Assembly: GCA_964427415.1 (NCBI GenBank)
Contig: CAYRUH010000013.1
Coordinates: forward strand, 1-64,000
From: Lentisalinibacter sp964427415
GTDB lineage: Bacteria; Pseudomonadota; Gammaproteobacteria; Steroidobacterales; Woeseiaceae
DNA length: 64,000 nt
Direction of reading: 5' to 3'
Made by a program: the position numbers and the translations under genes. Below the pieces are notes generated by a model. It did no database searches. It was not told where the DNA came from and saw only the letters and a program-made list of their open reading frames with translations. Below are positions 23,335 through 32,371 of this stretch, one piece after another; position 1 is the first letter of the stretch, and every line of letters starts with the position of its first letter.

Positions 23335-25773
23335 ATGGACAGCAATTACAGGCCGGATGCGGTAGAGCCGGCTGCCCAGCGTTACTGGGAAGAGCACCGT
23401 TGCTTCGAGGTGGACGAGGATCCCGGCCGGGACAAGTTCTATTGCCTCACCATGTTCCCCTATCCCAGCGGACGCCTGCACATGGGACATGTCCGCGTCT
23501 TCACCATCTCCGACGTGATCGCCCGCTACCAGCGCATGCAGGGGCGCCACGTGCTCCAGCCCATGGGCTGGGACGCCTTCGGCATGCCCGCCGAGAATGC
23601 GGCCATCAAGAACCACGTGCCGCCGGCCGAGTGGACCTACCAGAACATCGACTACATGCGCGGCCAGATGAAGCGGCTCGGCTACGCCTACGACTGGCGG
23701 CGCGAGATCACCACCTGCCGGCCCCAGTACTACCGCTGGGAGCAGTGGCTGTTCACGAAACTGTTCGAGAAGGGCCTGGTGTATCGCAGGAACTCGGTGG
23801 TGAACTGGGATCCGGTGGATCAGACGGTGCTGGCCAACGAACAGGTGATCGACGGCCGCGGCTGGCGCTCCGGCGCCCTGGTGGAGCGCCGCGAGATCCC
23901 ACAGTGGTTCATGAAGATCACCGCCTATGCCGATGAGCTGCTGGAGTGCCTGGACGGCCTGGACGGCTGGCCGGAGCCGGTGAAGGTGATGCAGCGCAAC
24001 TGGATCGGCCGCTCCGAGGGCGTGGAGATCGCCTTCCGGGTGCCCGGCGAGGAGGCGCCAATGACGGTCTATACCACCCGGCCGGACACGCTGATGGGCG
24101 TCACCTACATGGCGGTGGCGGCCGAGCACCCGCTGGCGGTGAAGGCGGCGGAGGGCGACCGCGGACTGCAGGCGTTCCTGGCGGAATGCCGCTCCACTCA
24201 TGCCGCCGAGGCGGCCATGGAGACGATGGAGAAAAAGGGTATGCCGCTCGGCATCTCCGCCATCCATCCCTTCACCGGCGAGGAAGTGCCACTGTGGGTC
24301 GCGAACTTCGTGCTGATGGGCTACGGCACCGGCGCCGTGATGGCCGTGCCCGGCCACGACCAGCGCGACTGGGATTTCGCCCGCCGGCACGGCCTGCCGA
24401 TCCGCCAGGTGATCCGTCCCGCGGACGGCTCCGCGGCGGACCTGGACGAGGGCGCCTTCACGGACTACGGTATCGTTGTCGATTCCGGCGATTACGACGG
24501 CATGGACTTCCGCCAGGCCTTCGACGCCATCGCGGACCGGCTGGAGGCCGAGGGCATCGGGCGGCGTACGGTCAACTACCGGTTGCGCGACTGGGGCGTC
24601 TCGCGGCAGCGTTACTGGGGCACGCCGATACCGATCATCTACTGCGGCGCCTGCGGCACGGTGCCGGTGCCCGAGGAAGAGCTGCCCGTGGTGCTACCCG
24701 AGGACGTGACCATCACCGGCGCGGGTTCGCCACTGAAGGACATGCCGGAGTTCGTCCAGGCCGAGTGTCCGAAGTGCGGGAAGGCGGCGCGCCGGGAGAC
24801 GGATACCTTCGACACCTTCGTGGAGTCCTCCTGGTATTTCTCCCGCTATACCTGCCCGGACGCCGACTCCATGCTGGACGAGCGCGAGGCCTACTGGATG
24901 CCGGTGGACCAGTATACCGGCGGTATCGAGCACGCCATCCTGCATCTGCTCTACGCCCGCTTCTTCCAGAAACTCATGCGCGACTGCGGTCTGTCCGCGG
25001 CCGACGAGCCGTTCGCCAATCTGCTGACCCAGGGCATGGTGCTGAAGGACGGCGTGAAGATGTCGAAGTCGGCGGGCAATACCGTGGACCCCCAGGAACT
25101 GCTGGAGCGCTACGGCGCCGACACCGTGCGGCTGTTCATGATGTTCACCGCGCCGCCGGACCAGGCGCTGGAGTGGTCGGATTCCGGTGTGGCCGGCGCC
25201 AATCGCTTCCTGAAGCGCCTGTGGAAGACGGTTTACGGGCACGTGCAGTCCGGCCCGGTCGGCGGCGGGGAGCCGGGCGAGGCAGCCACCGCGCTGCGCC
25301 GCAAGCTGCACGAGACCATTGCCAAGGTGAGCGACGACATCGGCCGGCGCTACACTTTCAATACCGCGGTGGCGGCCGTGATGGAACTGCTGAATGCGAT
25401 CAATCGCACGGCGGGCGACGAACCGGGTCTCGCGGCCGTACGCCAGGAGGCGCTGGAGGCCATTGTGCTGATGCTCTCGCCCATCGTGCCTCACGCCACC
25501 CACGACCTCTGGCAGGCGCTCGGCCACCAATCCGCGCTGGTCGACCAGCCCTGGCCTGCGGTTGACGAGTCCGCCCTGTCCCAGGACATCATCGAGGTGG
25601 TGGTGCAGGTGAACGGCCGTCTGCGCGCGCGTGTACGTGTGCCGGCGGGTGCCGGCAGGGATAGCGTCGTCGAACAGGCGATGGCCGATGGCAACGTGCG
25701 GCGTCACACAGAGGGCAAGACCGTGCGCAAGACCATCTACGTGCCGGGCAAACTGGTCAATGTGGTCGTCTGA
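23335..25773 (+). CDS. leuS: Leucyl-tRNA synthetase
   Basis: Class I synthetase with a CP1 editing domain. It is 812 aa, somewhat shorter than the 860 aa of E. coli. The HIGH motif is HMGH at residues 49-52 and KMSKS is at 575-579. The editing-domain threonine-rich segment TVYTTRPDTLMG and a zinc-type CxxC pair (CGACGTVPVP; CPKCGK) are visible. Its 3' end overlaps lptE by 14 bp, as expected for the conserved leuS-lptE pair. Confidence 0.98.
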   Translation: MDSNYRPDAVEPAAQRYWEEHRCFEVDEDPGRDKFYCLTMFPYPSGRLHMGHVRVFTISDVIARYQRMQGRHVLQPMGWDAFGMPAENAAIKNHVPPAEWTYQNIDYMRGQMKRLGYAYDWRREITTCRPQYYRWEQWLFTKLFEKGLVYRRNSVVNWDPVDQTVLANEQVIDGRGWRSGALVERREIPQWFMKITAYADELLECLDGLDGWPEPVKVMQRNWIGRSEGVEIAFRVPGEEAPMTVYTTRPDTLMGVTYMAVAAEHPLAVKAAEGDRGLQAFLAECRSTHAAEAAMETMEKKGMPLGISAIHPFTGEEVPLWVANFVLMGYGTGAVMAVPGHDQRDWDFARRHGLPIRQVIRPADGSAADLDEGAFTDYGIVVDSGDYDGMDFRQAFDAIADRLEAEGIGRRTVNYRLRDWGVSRQRYWGTPIPIIYCGACGTVPVPEEELPVVLPEDVTITGAGSPLKDMPEFVQAECPKCGKAARRETDTFDTFVESSWYFSRYTCPDADSMLDEREAYWMPVDQYTGGIEHAILHLLYARFFQKLMRDCGLSAADEPFANLLTQGMVLKDGVKMSKSAGNTVDPQELLERYGADTVRLFMMFTAPPDQALEWSDSGVAGANRFLKRLWKTVYGHVQSGPVGGGEPGEAATALRRKLHETIAKVSDDIGRRYTFNTAVAAVMELLNAINRTAGDEPGLAAVRQEALEAIVLMLSPIVPHATHDLWQALGHQSALVDQPWPAVDESALSQDIIEVVVQVNGRLRARVRVPAGAGRDSVVEQAMADGNVRRHTEGKTVRKTIYVPGKLVNVVV

Positions 25774-26251
25774 GCGACGTTTCGGCCTGCTGCTGGCGGC
25801 CCTCGTGCTGGCCGGCTGCGGCTTCCAGCTCCAGGGCAGCGAGAGCCTGTCGCCGGAGATCGCCCGTACCTACATCAGCTCGGCCGACCGTTACACGGCG
25901 TTCCAGCGCGCGCTGGGGTCGGCGCTGGCATCGCGGGGCGTGGAGGTAACGCACGACCCGGCCCGCGCATCCGCCGTGCTGGAGATCGTCCGTGACGAGA
26001 CGGGTCAGCGCGTCCTGTCGGTGTCCGCCCGCAACGTACCGCGGGAATTCGAGATCTACTATACCGTCGAATATTCGGTACGGACGACGGCGGGCACGGT
26101 GCTGGAGCCCCAGCGCATCACGCTGACCCAGGACTACACCTGGGAGGAGACCCGGGTGCTCGGCAAGCGGCGCGAAGAGGAGATGCTGCGTGAGGCCCTG
26201 ATCCGCGACCTCGTGCGTCAGGTGGTGCGCCAGCTCGCCAGCATCGATTGA
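25760..26251 (+). CDS. lptE: LPS-assembly lipoprotein LptE
   Basis: Outer-membrane lipoprotein that plugs the LptD barrel and helps insert LPS. It is 163 aa. The signal peptide ends in the lipobox LVLAGC (Cys about residue 20), followed by the family GFQLQG start of the mature protein. The C-terminal half has the REEEMLREALIRDLVRQVVRQL helix seen in LptE proteins (quoted in part: REEEMLREAL). The ATG at 25760 lies inside leuS. In most relatives holA follows next; here it is 8 kb away. Confidence 0.93.
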   Translation: MWSSERRFGLLLAALVLAGCGFQLQGSESLSPEIARTYISSADRYTAFQRALGSALASRGVEVTHDPARASAVLEIVRDETGQRVLSVSARNVPREFEIYYTVEYSVRTTAGTVLEPQRITLTQDYTWEETRVLGKRREEEMLREALIRDLVRQVVRQLASID

Positions 26252-26253
26252 CC

Positions 26254-26745
26254 ATGCTCCGCTGCGCCGACCTGGCGGACGGGGATATCCGCGCTCTGTT
26301 CACGCCCTACCGCCTGCGCACCGAGCGTCTGTCGGACGGCAGTTCCATTCCGGGCAGCTACTGGGGCGAGCCCGAGGCCGGACTCGTGGGACGCACGCTC
26401 TACTTCCGGTCGGACACCCCCGTGCACTCGCTGCTGCACGAGGGGGCGCACTACGTGTGTCTGTCGCCGGCGCGCCGGACCGGTCTGCACACGGATGCCG
26501 GCGGCGACGATCTGGAGGAATGCGCGGTCTGCTATCTCCAGGTGCTCCTCGCCGACCCACTGCCCGCGGTGGGCCGGGAGCGGTTGTTCGCGGACATGGA
26601 TGCCTGGGGCTACAGTTTCCGGCTCGGCGGCGCGGGCGCCTGGTTCAGGGCGGACGCTGCGGATGCGCTGCAATGGCTCAGGCGCGAGGGGCTGGTGGAC
26701 GAGTGCGGCCGGCCGCGGCCGGTGTTGCGCGGTGCCGCGGATTGA
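26254..26745 (+). CDS. Conserved protein of unknown function with an HExxH motif
   Basis: A 163-aa soluble protein I cannot name. It carries SLLHEGAHYV, an HExxH motif at residues 62-66, and 22 residues later a GGDDLEE cluster (Glu88/Glu89) that could supply a third zinc ligand as in gluzincin-type peptidases. Other marked features are SSIPGSYWGEPEAG, the TDAGGDD stretch, Cys90/Cys93 and an Asp/Trp-rich region (FADMDAWGYSF). I recall similar proteins as conserved hypotheticals in gammaproteobacteria. There is no signal peptide or TM segment. It starts 2 nt after lptE, so it is probably in that operon. A TTG at 26248 is an alternative start. Confidence 0.75.
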   Translation: MLRCADLADGDIRALFTPYRLRTERLSDGSSIPGSYWGEPEAGLVGRTLYFRSDTPVHSLLHEGAHYVCLSPARRTGLHTDAGGDDLEECAVCYLQVLLADPLPAVGRERLFADMDAWGYSFRLGGAGAWFRADAADALQWLRREGLVDECGRPRPVLRGAAD

Positions 26746-26836
26746 GGTTCGCCGCGCTGGCTGCGGCCGTCAGAACCCTGGCTGCGGCGAGGCGGGTCTC
26801 CTATAGTGGTGCGTCCGTCACGCCAGGGCCTTGACC

Positions 26837-27523
26837 ATGACCGTACTCCTGCGCTACACGGCCTACGCCCTCGCCACGGGTGGCCTCGTCGGCCTGCTCG
26901 TCCTGATCGAGGTCGAGTTCCCGGGCAGTCTGGGCCTGCAGGTCTTCCGTGGCCCGTCCGATGCGCTCGGCACCAGTGAGTATTCCCTGGTCGAATCCCT
27001 GCAGCTCGTGCTGATCGTGATCAGCGGGCTCGTCTTCGGTGCCGTCGCCGGGTGGCATAGGGGCCAGCGGCCGGTCGCGATCGGTTTCGCTGCCCTGGCG
27101 CTGGCCTGTCTGGTGCGCGAACTCGACTACTTTCTTGATCTCTGGTTCGCCGACAACTTCTGGCAGGTGCTGCTGGCCGTCGTGGTCGCGCTCGGCGGCG
27201 CCTATCTGCTGCGCCACCGGCGCCGCTACGCCGTCGGCTGGGCGCGGTTATGGCCCTCGCCCGCTGCCACGCTGCTGTTTGGCGGCGCGGTCGTGCTGTT
27301 CCTGTTCTCCAACCTGATCGGCCACGAGGCCTTCTGGCGCGCGCTGCAGGGCGAGGACTACCGCCGCATCGCCAAGCTGGCGATGGAGGAGATGACGGAA
27401 CTGGCCGGCTATGCGCTGTGCTTCAGCGGGGCCATCGAGTACTACCTGGAGGCGCGCCATCTGGAGGGCGCGGGCCCGTCGGGCGCCGGCGATCGCCTCG
27501 AGCGCCTGCTGGGGCGGCCTTGA
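26837..27523 (+). CDS. Unknown integral membrane protein
   Basis: A 228-aa protein with about six hydrophobic segments (roughly residues 5-25, 50-72, 78-95, 103-125, 138-160 and a weaker one near 185-200). Polar loops carry RELDYFLD and IGHEAFWRALQGEDYRR. I recognise no family. CAGGG lies about 10 nt before the ATG, and a TATAGT hexamer about 30 nt upstream could be its own -10. It is convergent with the S9 peptidase gene, 11 bp apart. Confidence 0.7.
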   Translation: MTVLLRYTAYALATGGLVGLLVLIEVEFPGSLGLQVFRGPSDALGTSEYSLVESLQLVLIVISGLVFGAVAGWHRGQRPVAIGFAALALACLVRELDYFLDLWFADNFWQVLLAVVVALGGAYLLRHRRRYAVGWARLWPSPAATLLFGGAVVLFLFSNLIGHEAFWRALQGEDYRRIAKLAMEEMTELAGYALCFSGAIEYYLEARHLEGAGPSGAGDRLERLLGRP

Positions 27524-27534
27524 AGCGCGCGGCC

Positions 27535-29661
27535 TCAGCGGGCGAGATAGCGCTCGAGCCAGCCCAGCACCTCCCGGTGCCACTGCACGCTGTTCGCGGG
27601 CTTCAGCACCCAGTGGTTCTCGTCCGCGTACCACAGCAGCCGGCTCTCGATCCCCTGGCGCTGCAGCGCCGTGAAAGTAGCCAGCGCCTGGCTGCCGGGT
27701 ACGCGGTAGTCGAGGGCGCCGTGGACGACCAGCATGGGCGTGCGCCAGTTCGTCACATAGTGCACCGGGTTATGGTTCTCGTAGGCGGTGGGTCCGGCGT
27801 AATACGGGCCGCCGAACTCGTGCTCGAGGAACCAGAGTTCCTCTGTGGCGAAATACATCAGGCGCAGGTCGAACAGCCCGTCGTGATTGACCAGGCAGCG
27901 GAAGCGCTCCGGCCAGTTGCCTGCGATCCAGTTGACCATGTAGCCGCCGTAGGAGGCGCCCAGGGCGCACGCGCGCTCGCCGTCCAGCCAGGGGTAGGCG
28001 GCCAGTGCCGCTTCCAGGCCGCGCTGCAGGTCGGTGAGCGGCTTGCCGCCCCAGTCGCCGTTGATGGCGTCGGTGAATGCCTGGCCGTAGCCGGTCGAAC
28101 CGTGGAAGTCGATGAACACGACACCGTAGCCTGCCGCGGCATAGACCTGCGGGTTCCAGCGGTAGTGGAACTGGTCCGCGAAACTGCCCTGGGGACCGCC
28201 GTGGATGAGAAAGGCCATCGGATAAGTCTCGTCCGGGCCGCGGTCGACGGGTTCAATCACGTAGCCGTACACCGTCTCTTCGTTCCAGCCCGGGAAGCTG
28301 AATTGCGCGAAGTTCGCCATGCGGAGGCCGGCTAGACGCTGCCGGTTCACCTCGGTGATCCTCTCCAGCGACAGCGTCGCCAGGTCGAGCCGGTGCAGAT
28401 CGGCCGGCGTGCGCAGGGAATGCTTCACGAACACGACGGATTCCGGGCCGACGCTGATACTGGCTGCGGTGCCGGCCGCCGTCAGCGGCAGCACGCTGCC
28501 GCTCTCGATGTCGATGCGGAACAGGAGCCGCCGGCCCCGGTCCTGGGCCACCGCATAGAGTTCCCGTCCGTCGGTCGAGAAGGCGATCTCGCTCGGCGAC
28601 CGGTCCCACGCCGGCGCCACCTGGCGGGTGCTGCCGGAGTCCGTGTCACGGAGCATGATGCGCCGGCGGTCGGACTCGTAGCCCGCCGTCGCCATGGACA
28701 GCCAGGCCAGGCGTTCGCCGTTCGGCGAGAACACCGGATGGCCGTCCCGGCCCGGGTTGTCTTCGGTCAGGTTCTGCACGCGGCCGCCGCCGGCGGTGAC
28801 GGCATAGAGGTCATAGTCCGTGGACCAGGCCTCCTGTCGATTCTCGGCTTTGGCTGTGAAGACGAGGCCCCGGCCGTCGGGAGAGAAGACATAGTCGGCG
28901 ACACCGCCGAAGGGCCGGGACGGGATCTCCGCCAGCAATCCGGCCGAGGCCAGCCGCGGCGGCGCGTCGCCGGGCAGGCCGTCCTCGCCCAGGGCGGCCG
29001 TGAACAGGCGCGAGACGGTACTGTCCTCCCAGCGGTCCCAGTGGCGGACCATCAGCCGGTCGTAGACGCGCCCGCTCTCCGGGCTCTGCGCCCGCGCGGC
29101 CAGTCGCTCAGCGGTGCAGGCGAGATCCGCCGCGCAGTCCGGCAGGACGGCGGCCGTGAACGCGAGCGTGGCGCCATCCGGTGCGATGCGGAAGGTGGTT
29201 ACCGGTACCGGATAGTCGGTGACCCGCTGCGGCTCGCCGAAGTCCAGCGGCATCACCCAGACCTGGCGCGAGCCGCTGCGGGCGGACAGAAAATACAGCC
29301 GCTCGCCGTCGGGGCTCCACTGCGGTGACGAGTCGTTGTCCGGGTGGTTGGTGAGCCGGCGCGGCGCGGCGCCTTCCGCCAGCGGCAGCAGCCAGATATC
29401 GGTGCGCCCCCGGTCGGCCTTCCGGTCGGTCTCCCGCAGCGTGTAGGCCACGGCGCTGCGATCGGGCGCCACCGACGGTTCCGACAGGCGCTTCAGTTCG
29501 ACCAGATCGTCGGCGGTCAGGCCCCGGGCGCCGGCCGGCCCGGCCAGACCGGCGGTCAGCAGGGCGGCGGCGATGACGGCCAGGGCGGCTAGGCCGCCGG
29601 GACCGACGCTGCGGACGCCGCCGACGCGGCCGCTATGGCGGCGTACAGCGGAAAACGCCAC
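27535..29661 (-). CDS. Exported S9-family (prolyl oligopeptidase-like) serine peptidase
   Basis: Two-domain alpha/beta-hydrolase peptidase of the acylaminoacyl/dipeptidyl peptidase type. With GTG at 29661 as start it is 708 aa: a signal peptide (about 17-45, AALAVIAAALLTAGLAG), a beta-propeller built from WD/PD40-like blades (SPQWSPDGERLYFLS, HPVFSPNGERLAWLS), and the hydrolase domain. The triad is Ser570 (GASYGGY), Asp651 (GALDYRV) and His683 (DENHW). The GTG lies 4 bp after the hisI stop, so the genes are probably cotranscribed, though the ribosome site is weak. It likely degrades peptides in the periplasm. Confidence 0.88.
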   Translation of the reverse strand: MAFSAVRRHSGRVGGVRSVGPGGLAALAVIAAALLTAGLAGPAGARGLTADDLVELKRLSEPSVAPDRSAVAYTLRETDRKADRGRTDIWLLPLAEGAAPRRLTNHPDNDSSPQWSPDGERLYFLSARSGSRQVWVMPLDFGEPQRVTDYPVPVTTFRIAPDGATLAFTAAVLPDCAADLACTAERLAARAQSPESGRVYDRLMVRHWDRWEDSTVSRLFTAALGEDGLPGDAPPRLASAGLLAEIPSRPFGGVADYVFSPDGRGLVFTAKAENRQEAWSTDYDLYAVTAGGGRVQNLTEDNPGRDGHPVFSPNGERLAWLSMATAGYESDRRRIMLRDTDSGSTRQVAPAWDRSPSEIAFSTDGRELYAVAQDRGRRLLFRIDIESGSVLPLTAAGTAASISVGPESVVFVKHSLRTPADLHRLDLATLSLERITEVNRQRLAGLRMANFAQFSFPGWNEETVYGYVIEPVDRGPDETYPMAFLIHGGPQGSFADQFHYRWNPQVYAAAGYGVVFIDFHGSTGYGQAFTDAINGDWGGKPLTDLQRGLEAALAAYPWLDGERACALGASYGGYMVNWIAGNWPERFRCLVNHDGLFDLRLMYFATEELWFLEHEFGGPYYAGPTAYENHNPVHYVTNWRTPMLVVHGALDYRVPGSQALATFTALQRQGIESRLLWYADENHWVLKPANSVQWHREVLGWLERYLAR

Positions 29662-29665
29662 GGTG

Positions 29666-30154
29666 TCAGAGCACGGTCGGGTTCGGCGCGTCCCCGTACA
29701 CCGCTTCCGGATCGAACACCTTCTCGGTCTCGGTGAACTCGAGTTCCGGGCTGCCGCCGGCGGTGTCCGGTCCGAGCGGCACGCGGCGATAGAAGCACGA
29801 GCGATAGCCCACGTGGCAGCTGGCGCCGTTGCCGGCAACGGCGACGCGCAGCCAGACGCAGTCCTGATCGTCGTCAATCAGCATTTCGCGCACGTGCTGC
29901 ACGAGACCGCTGGTGGCGCCCTTGTGCCACATCACCCGGCGGCTGCGGCTGAAGTAGTGGGCCTCGGCGGTCTCGATGGTGCGCGCCAGTGCCTCGGCGT
30001 TCATGTAGCCCTGCATCAGCAGTTCGCCGGTCTCGTAATCGGTGGTCACCACCGGGATCAGTCCGTCGGCGTCGAAGCGGGGTGCGAGCCCGCTGCCTTC
30101 CTCCACCTGCTCGACGCTGCGGCGCGTCTCGAACCTGACTGTCGGCTCGGCCAT
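29666..30154 (-). CDS. hisI: Phosphoribosyl-AMP cyclohydrolase
   Basis: Third step of histidine synthesis: opens the adenine ring of PR-AMP using zinc and magnesium. It is 162 aa. Family motifs are WHKGATSG, the metal cluster DDDQDCVWL and CHVGYRSCFYR. About 30 extra residues at the C-terminus go beyond the usual stand-alone HisI. It is not fused to HisE and no other his gene is in the window. AGGAG stands 5 nt before the ATG at 30154; the longer open frame to 30388 is not used. Confidence 0.93.
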   Translation of the reverse strand: MAEPTVRFETRRSVEQVEEGSGLAPRFDADGLIPVVTTDYETGELLMQGYMNAEALARTIETAEAHYFSRSRRVMWHKGATSGLVQHVREMLIDDDQDCVWLRVAVAGNGASCHVGYRSCFYRRVPLGPDTAGGSPELEFTETEKVFDPEAVYGDAPNPTVL

Positions 30155-30187
30155 GTCTGCTCCTGGGCGATGGGTTGAAAACCCCTC

Positions 30188-30193
30188 ATTATA
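30188..30193 (-). promoter_or_regulatory. Consensus -10 element for hisI
   Basis: TATAAT on the minus strand (30193-30188), about 34 nt upstream of the hisI start. The matching -35 region is poor. Confidence 0.45.
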
Positions 30194-30198
30194 GGCGA

Positions 30199-30226
30199 TC
30201 GACAGCGGTTCCAGTATTGCTATCAT
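30199..30226 (+). promoter_or_regulatory. Candidate sigma-70 promoter for cysS
   Basis: -35 TCGACA (30199-30204), 16-bp spacer, -10 TATCAT (30221-30226). The predicted leader is about 60 nt and contains a run of eight T residues near 30251-30258. Confidence 0.45.
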
Positions 30227-30293
30227 GGTGCCGTCAACCGGCATTTTCCGTTTTTTTTGCCAACAAGTTTTCCGTCGAGAATCTCGCAGCGCC

Positions 30294-31673
30294 ATGACCA
30301 TCCAACTCCACGACACGATGCGAGGGGAGAAAGTCCCCTTCGAGCCCCGGGACCCGGAGCGGGTGACGATGTACGTCTGCGGGCCCACCGTCTACAACTT
30401 CGCGCACATCGGCAACGCCCGCCCGGCAGTCGTGTTCGACGTGCTGGCGCGGCTGCTGCGCCGCCGCTACCGCCTGGTCTACGCCCGCAACATCACCGAC
30501 GTGGACGACAAGATCAACCAGGCTGCGAAGGACGCGGGCCAGCCGATCTCCGCCATCACAGAGCGCTTTGCGGACGCCTATCAGGAGGACATGGCCGCAA
30601 TCGGCGTGCTGCCGCCGGACGTCGAGCCCCGGGCCACCGCGCACATTCCGCAGATGATCGCGATGATCCAGTCGCTGATTGACGGCGGCTATGCCTACGA
30701 GGCGGACGGGCACGTGCTATTCCATGTGGAAGCTTACGAGCATTACGGGGCGCTTTCCCGGCGCAACCTGCGCGAGATGATCGCCGGCGCGCGGGTGGAG
30801 GTGGCGCCTTACAAGCGGGCGGCCGCGGACTTCGTGCTCTGGAAGCCCTCTGGCGACGACCTGCCCGGCTGGGACAGCCCTTGGGGCCGTGGCCGGCCCG
30901 GCTGGCACCTCGAATGCTCGGCGATGTCCGAGAGTCATCTCGGCGAGACCATCGATATCCACGGCGGTGGCCAGGATCTGACATTCCCCCACCACGAGAA
31001 CGAGATCGCGCAGAGCACCTGCGCTCACGGCGGCCGGCAGTTCGCGCGCTATTGGGTCCACAACGGCTTTCTGAACGTCGAGCACGAGAAGATGTCCAAG
31101 TCCCTCGGCAATGTGCTGCTGGTGCGCGATCTGCTGGAGCGCTGGCCGGGCGAAGCCGTGCGGGTGGCGCTGCTGTCCGCGCATTACCGCCAGCCGCTCG
31201 ATTGGACGGAGGAGCTGATCACGGAGTCCCGCCGCAAGCTCGACCGCCTGTACGGCGCCCTGCGCGCCGCCGGACCGAGCGCCCAAGAGGTGGCCGCCGC
31301 GGAACCGGCGGCGGACTTCCTGGCGGCGCTCGAGGACGATTTGAATACGCCCCGCGCCATGGCGGCGATGTTCGAGATGGCGCGGCGGGTGAACAAGGCG
31401 GAGGACGAGGCAGGGCGCCGCCGGCTCGCCGCCGCGCTGGCCGCGAGCGGAGACGTGATGGGCCTGCTGCAGGAGGACCCGGAGGCCTGGTTCGCCGCCG
31501 GCGGCGACGAGCTGCCCGATGCGCAGGCGATAGAGGCGCTGCTCGAGCAGCGCCAGGCGGCGCGCAAGGCCCGGGACTTCGCCGAGGCTGACCGAATCCG
31601 CGACGAGCTGGAGGTCCAGGGGATCGTGATCGAGGACAGACCGGATGGCACGCGCTGGCGCGTGGCGAGCTGA
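30294..31673 (+). CDS. cysS: Cysteinyl-tRNA synthetase
   Basis: Class I synthetase charging tRNA-Cys. It is 459 aa, normal. HIGN is at residues 38-41, preceded by the zinc cysteine in YVCGPTVYN (Cys29); other zinc ligands are in HLECSAM and HHENE. KMSKS appears as HEKMSKSLGN. The ATG at 30294 fits the family N-terminus better than the upstream frame from 30225. sufE follows after 6 nt. Confidence 0.97.
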   Translation: MTIQLHDTMRGEKVPFEPRDPERVTMYVCGPTVYNFAHIGNARPAVVFDVLARLLRRRYRLVYARNITDVDDKINQAAKDAGQPISAITERFADAYQEDMAAIGVLPPDVEPRATAHIPQMIAMIQSLIDGGYAYEADGHVLFHVEAYEHYGALSRRNLREMIAGARVEVAPYKRAAADFVLWKPSGDDLPGWDSPWGRGRPGWHLECSAMSESHLGETIDIHGGGQDLTFPHHENEIAQSTCAHGGRQFARYWVHNGFLNVEHEKMSKSLGNVLLVRDLLERWPGEAVRVALLSAHYRQPLDWTEELITESRRKLDRLYGALRAAGPSAQEVAAAEPAADFLAALEDDLNTPRAMAAMFEMARRVNKAEDEAGRRRLAAALAASGDVMGLLQEDPEAWFAAGGDELPDAQAIEALLEQRQAARKARDFAEADRIRDELEVQGIVIEDRPDGTRWRVAS

Positions 31674-31679
31674 GGACTT

Positions 31680-32108
31680 ATGAGCGAGATTGAACAGGCA
31701 GAGCAGGAACTGGTCGAGGAATTCGGCTTCTTCGACAACTGGATGGACCGCTACCAGTATCTGATCGAGCTGGGGCGGCGGCTGCCGGAGTTCCCGGCCG
31801 AAGCGATGACCGAGGACAACAAGCTGCAGGGCTGCCAGTCCCAGGTCTGGCTGGTGTCCTCCGCCGAGGACGGCCGCATGCATTACCGGGCCACCAGCGA
31901 TGCGGCGATTGTCAAGGGTCTCATCTCAGTGGTGTTGCGGGTCTATGACGACCGCCCGCCCGAGGAGATCGTGGCGGCAGAGCCTTACTTCATCGCGGCG
32001 CTGGGCTTCGACGAGCACCTGAGTCCCACCCGCAGCAACGGCCTGATGGCCATGCTGAAGTCCATCCGTGCGCGGGCGGCGACGGAGTGCGCTGGCTCGC
32101 CTGCCTGA
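31680..32108 (+). CDS. sufE: Cysteine desulfuration protein SufE
   Basis: Accepts persulfide sulfur from a SufS/CsdA-type desulfurase and passes it on for Fe-S cluster assembly. It is 142 aa. The acceptor is Cys52 in LQGCQSQVW, the family signature. No sufS, sufB, sufC or sufD gene is in the window. Its stop codon overlaps the yidD ATG (TGATG), indicating coupling. Confidence 0.93.
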   Translation: MSEIEQAEQELVEEFGFFDNWMDRYQYLIELGRRLPEFPAEAMTEDNKLQGCQSQVWLVSSAEDGRMHYRATSDAAIVKGLISVVLRVYDDRPPEEIVAAEPYFIAALGFDEHLSPTRSNGLMAMLKSIRARAATECAGSPA

Positions 32109-32371
32109 TGGGCACCCGGCTCCTGCGAGGGTTGCTGCTCGGCCTGATCCGCGGCTACCAGCTCCTGGTCTCGCCGTTCCTGGGCGAGAACTGCCGCTAT
32201 CAGCCGACCTGCTCCGAGTACGCCCGCGAGGCCATCGCCCGGCACGGCGCGCTGAAAGGCGGGTCGCTCGCGCTGCGCCGCATCGGCCGCTGCCATCCCT
32301 GGGGCGGCAGCGGCTACGACCCGGTGCCGGAGCCCGAGGACGCCGCCGGCGAGCCCCAGCCGCGTCGATGA
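32108..32371 (+). CDS. yidD: Membrane protein insertion efficiency factor YidD
   Basis: Small membrane-associated protein that aids YidC-dependent insertion. With ATG at 32108 it is 87 aa. Signature residues are RGYQLLVSPFLG, CRYQPTCSEYA, AIARHGALKGG and RRIGRCHPWGG ending in DPVPE. A GTG at 32087 is in frame, but the TGATG overlap with sufE favours 32108. YidD usually sits next to rnpA and yidC; here it lies after sufE. Confidence 0.93.
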   Translation: MGTRLLRGLLLGLIRGYQLLVSPFLGENCRYQPTCSEYAREAIARHGALKGGSLALRRIGRCHPWGGSGYDPVPEPEDAAGEPQPRR

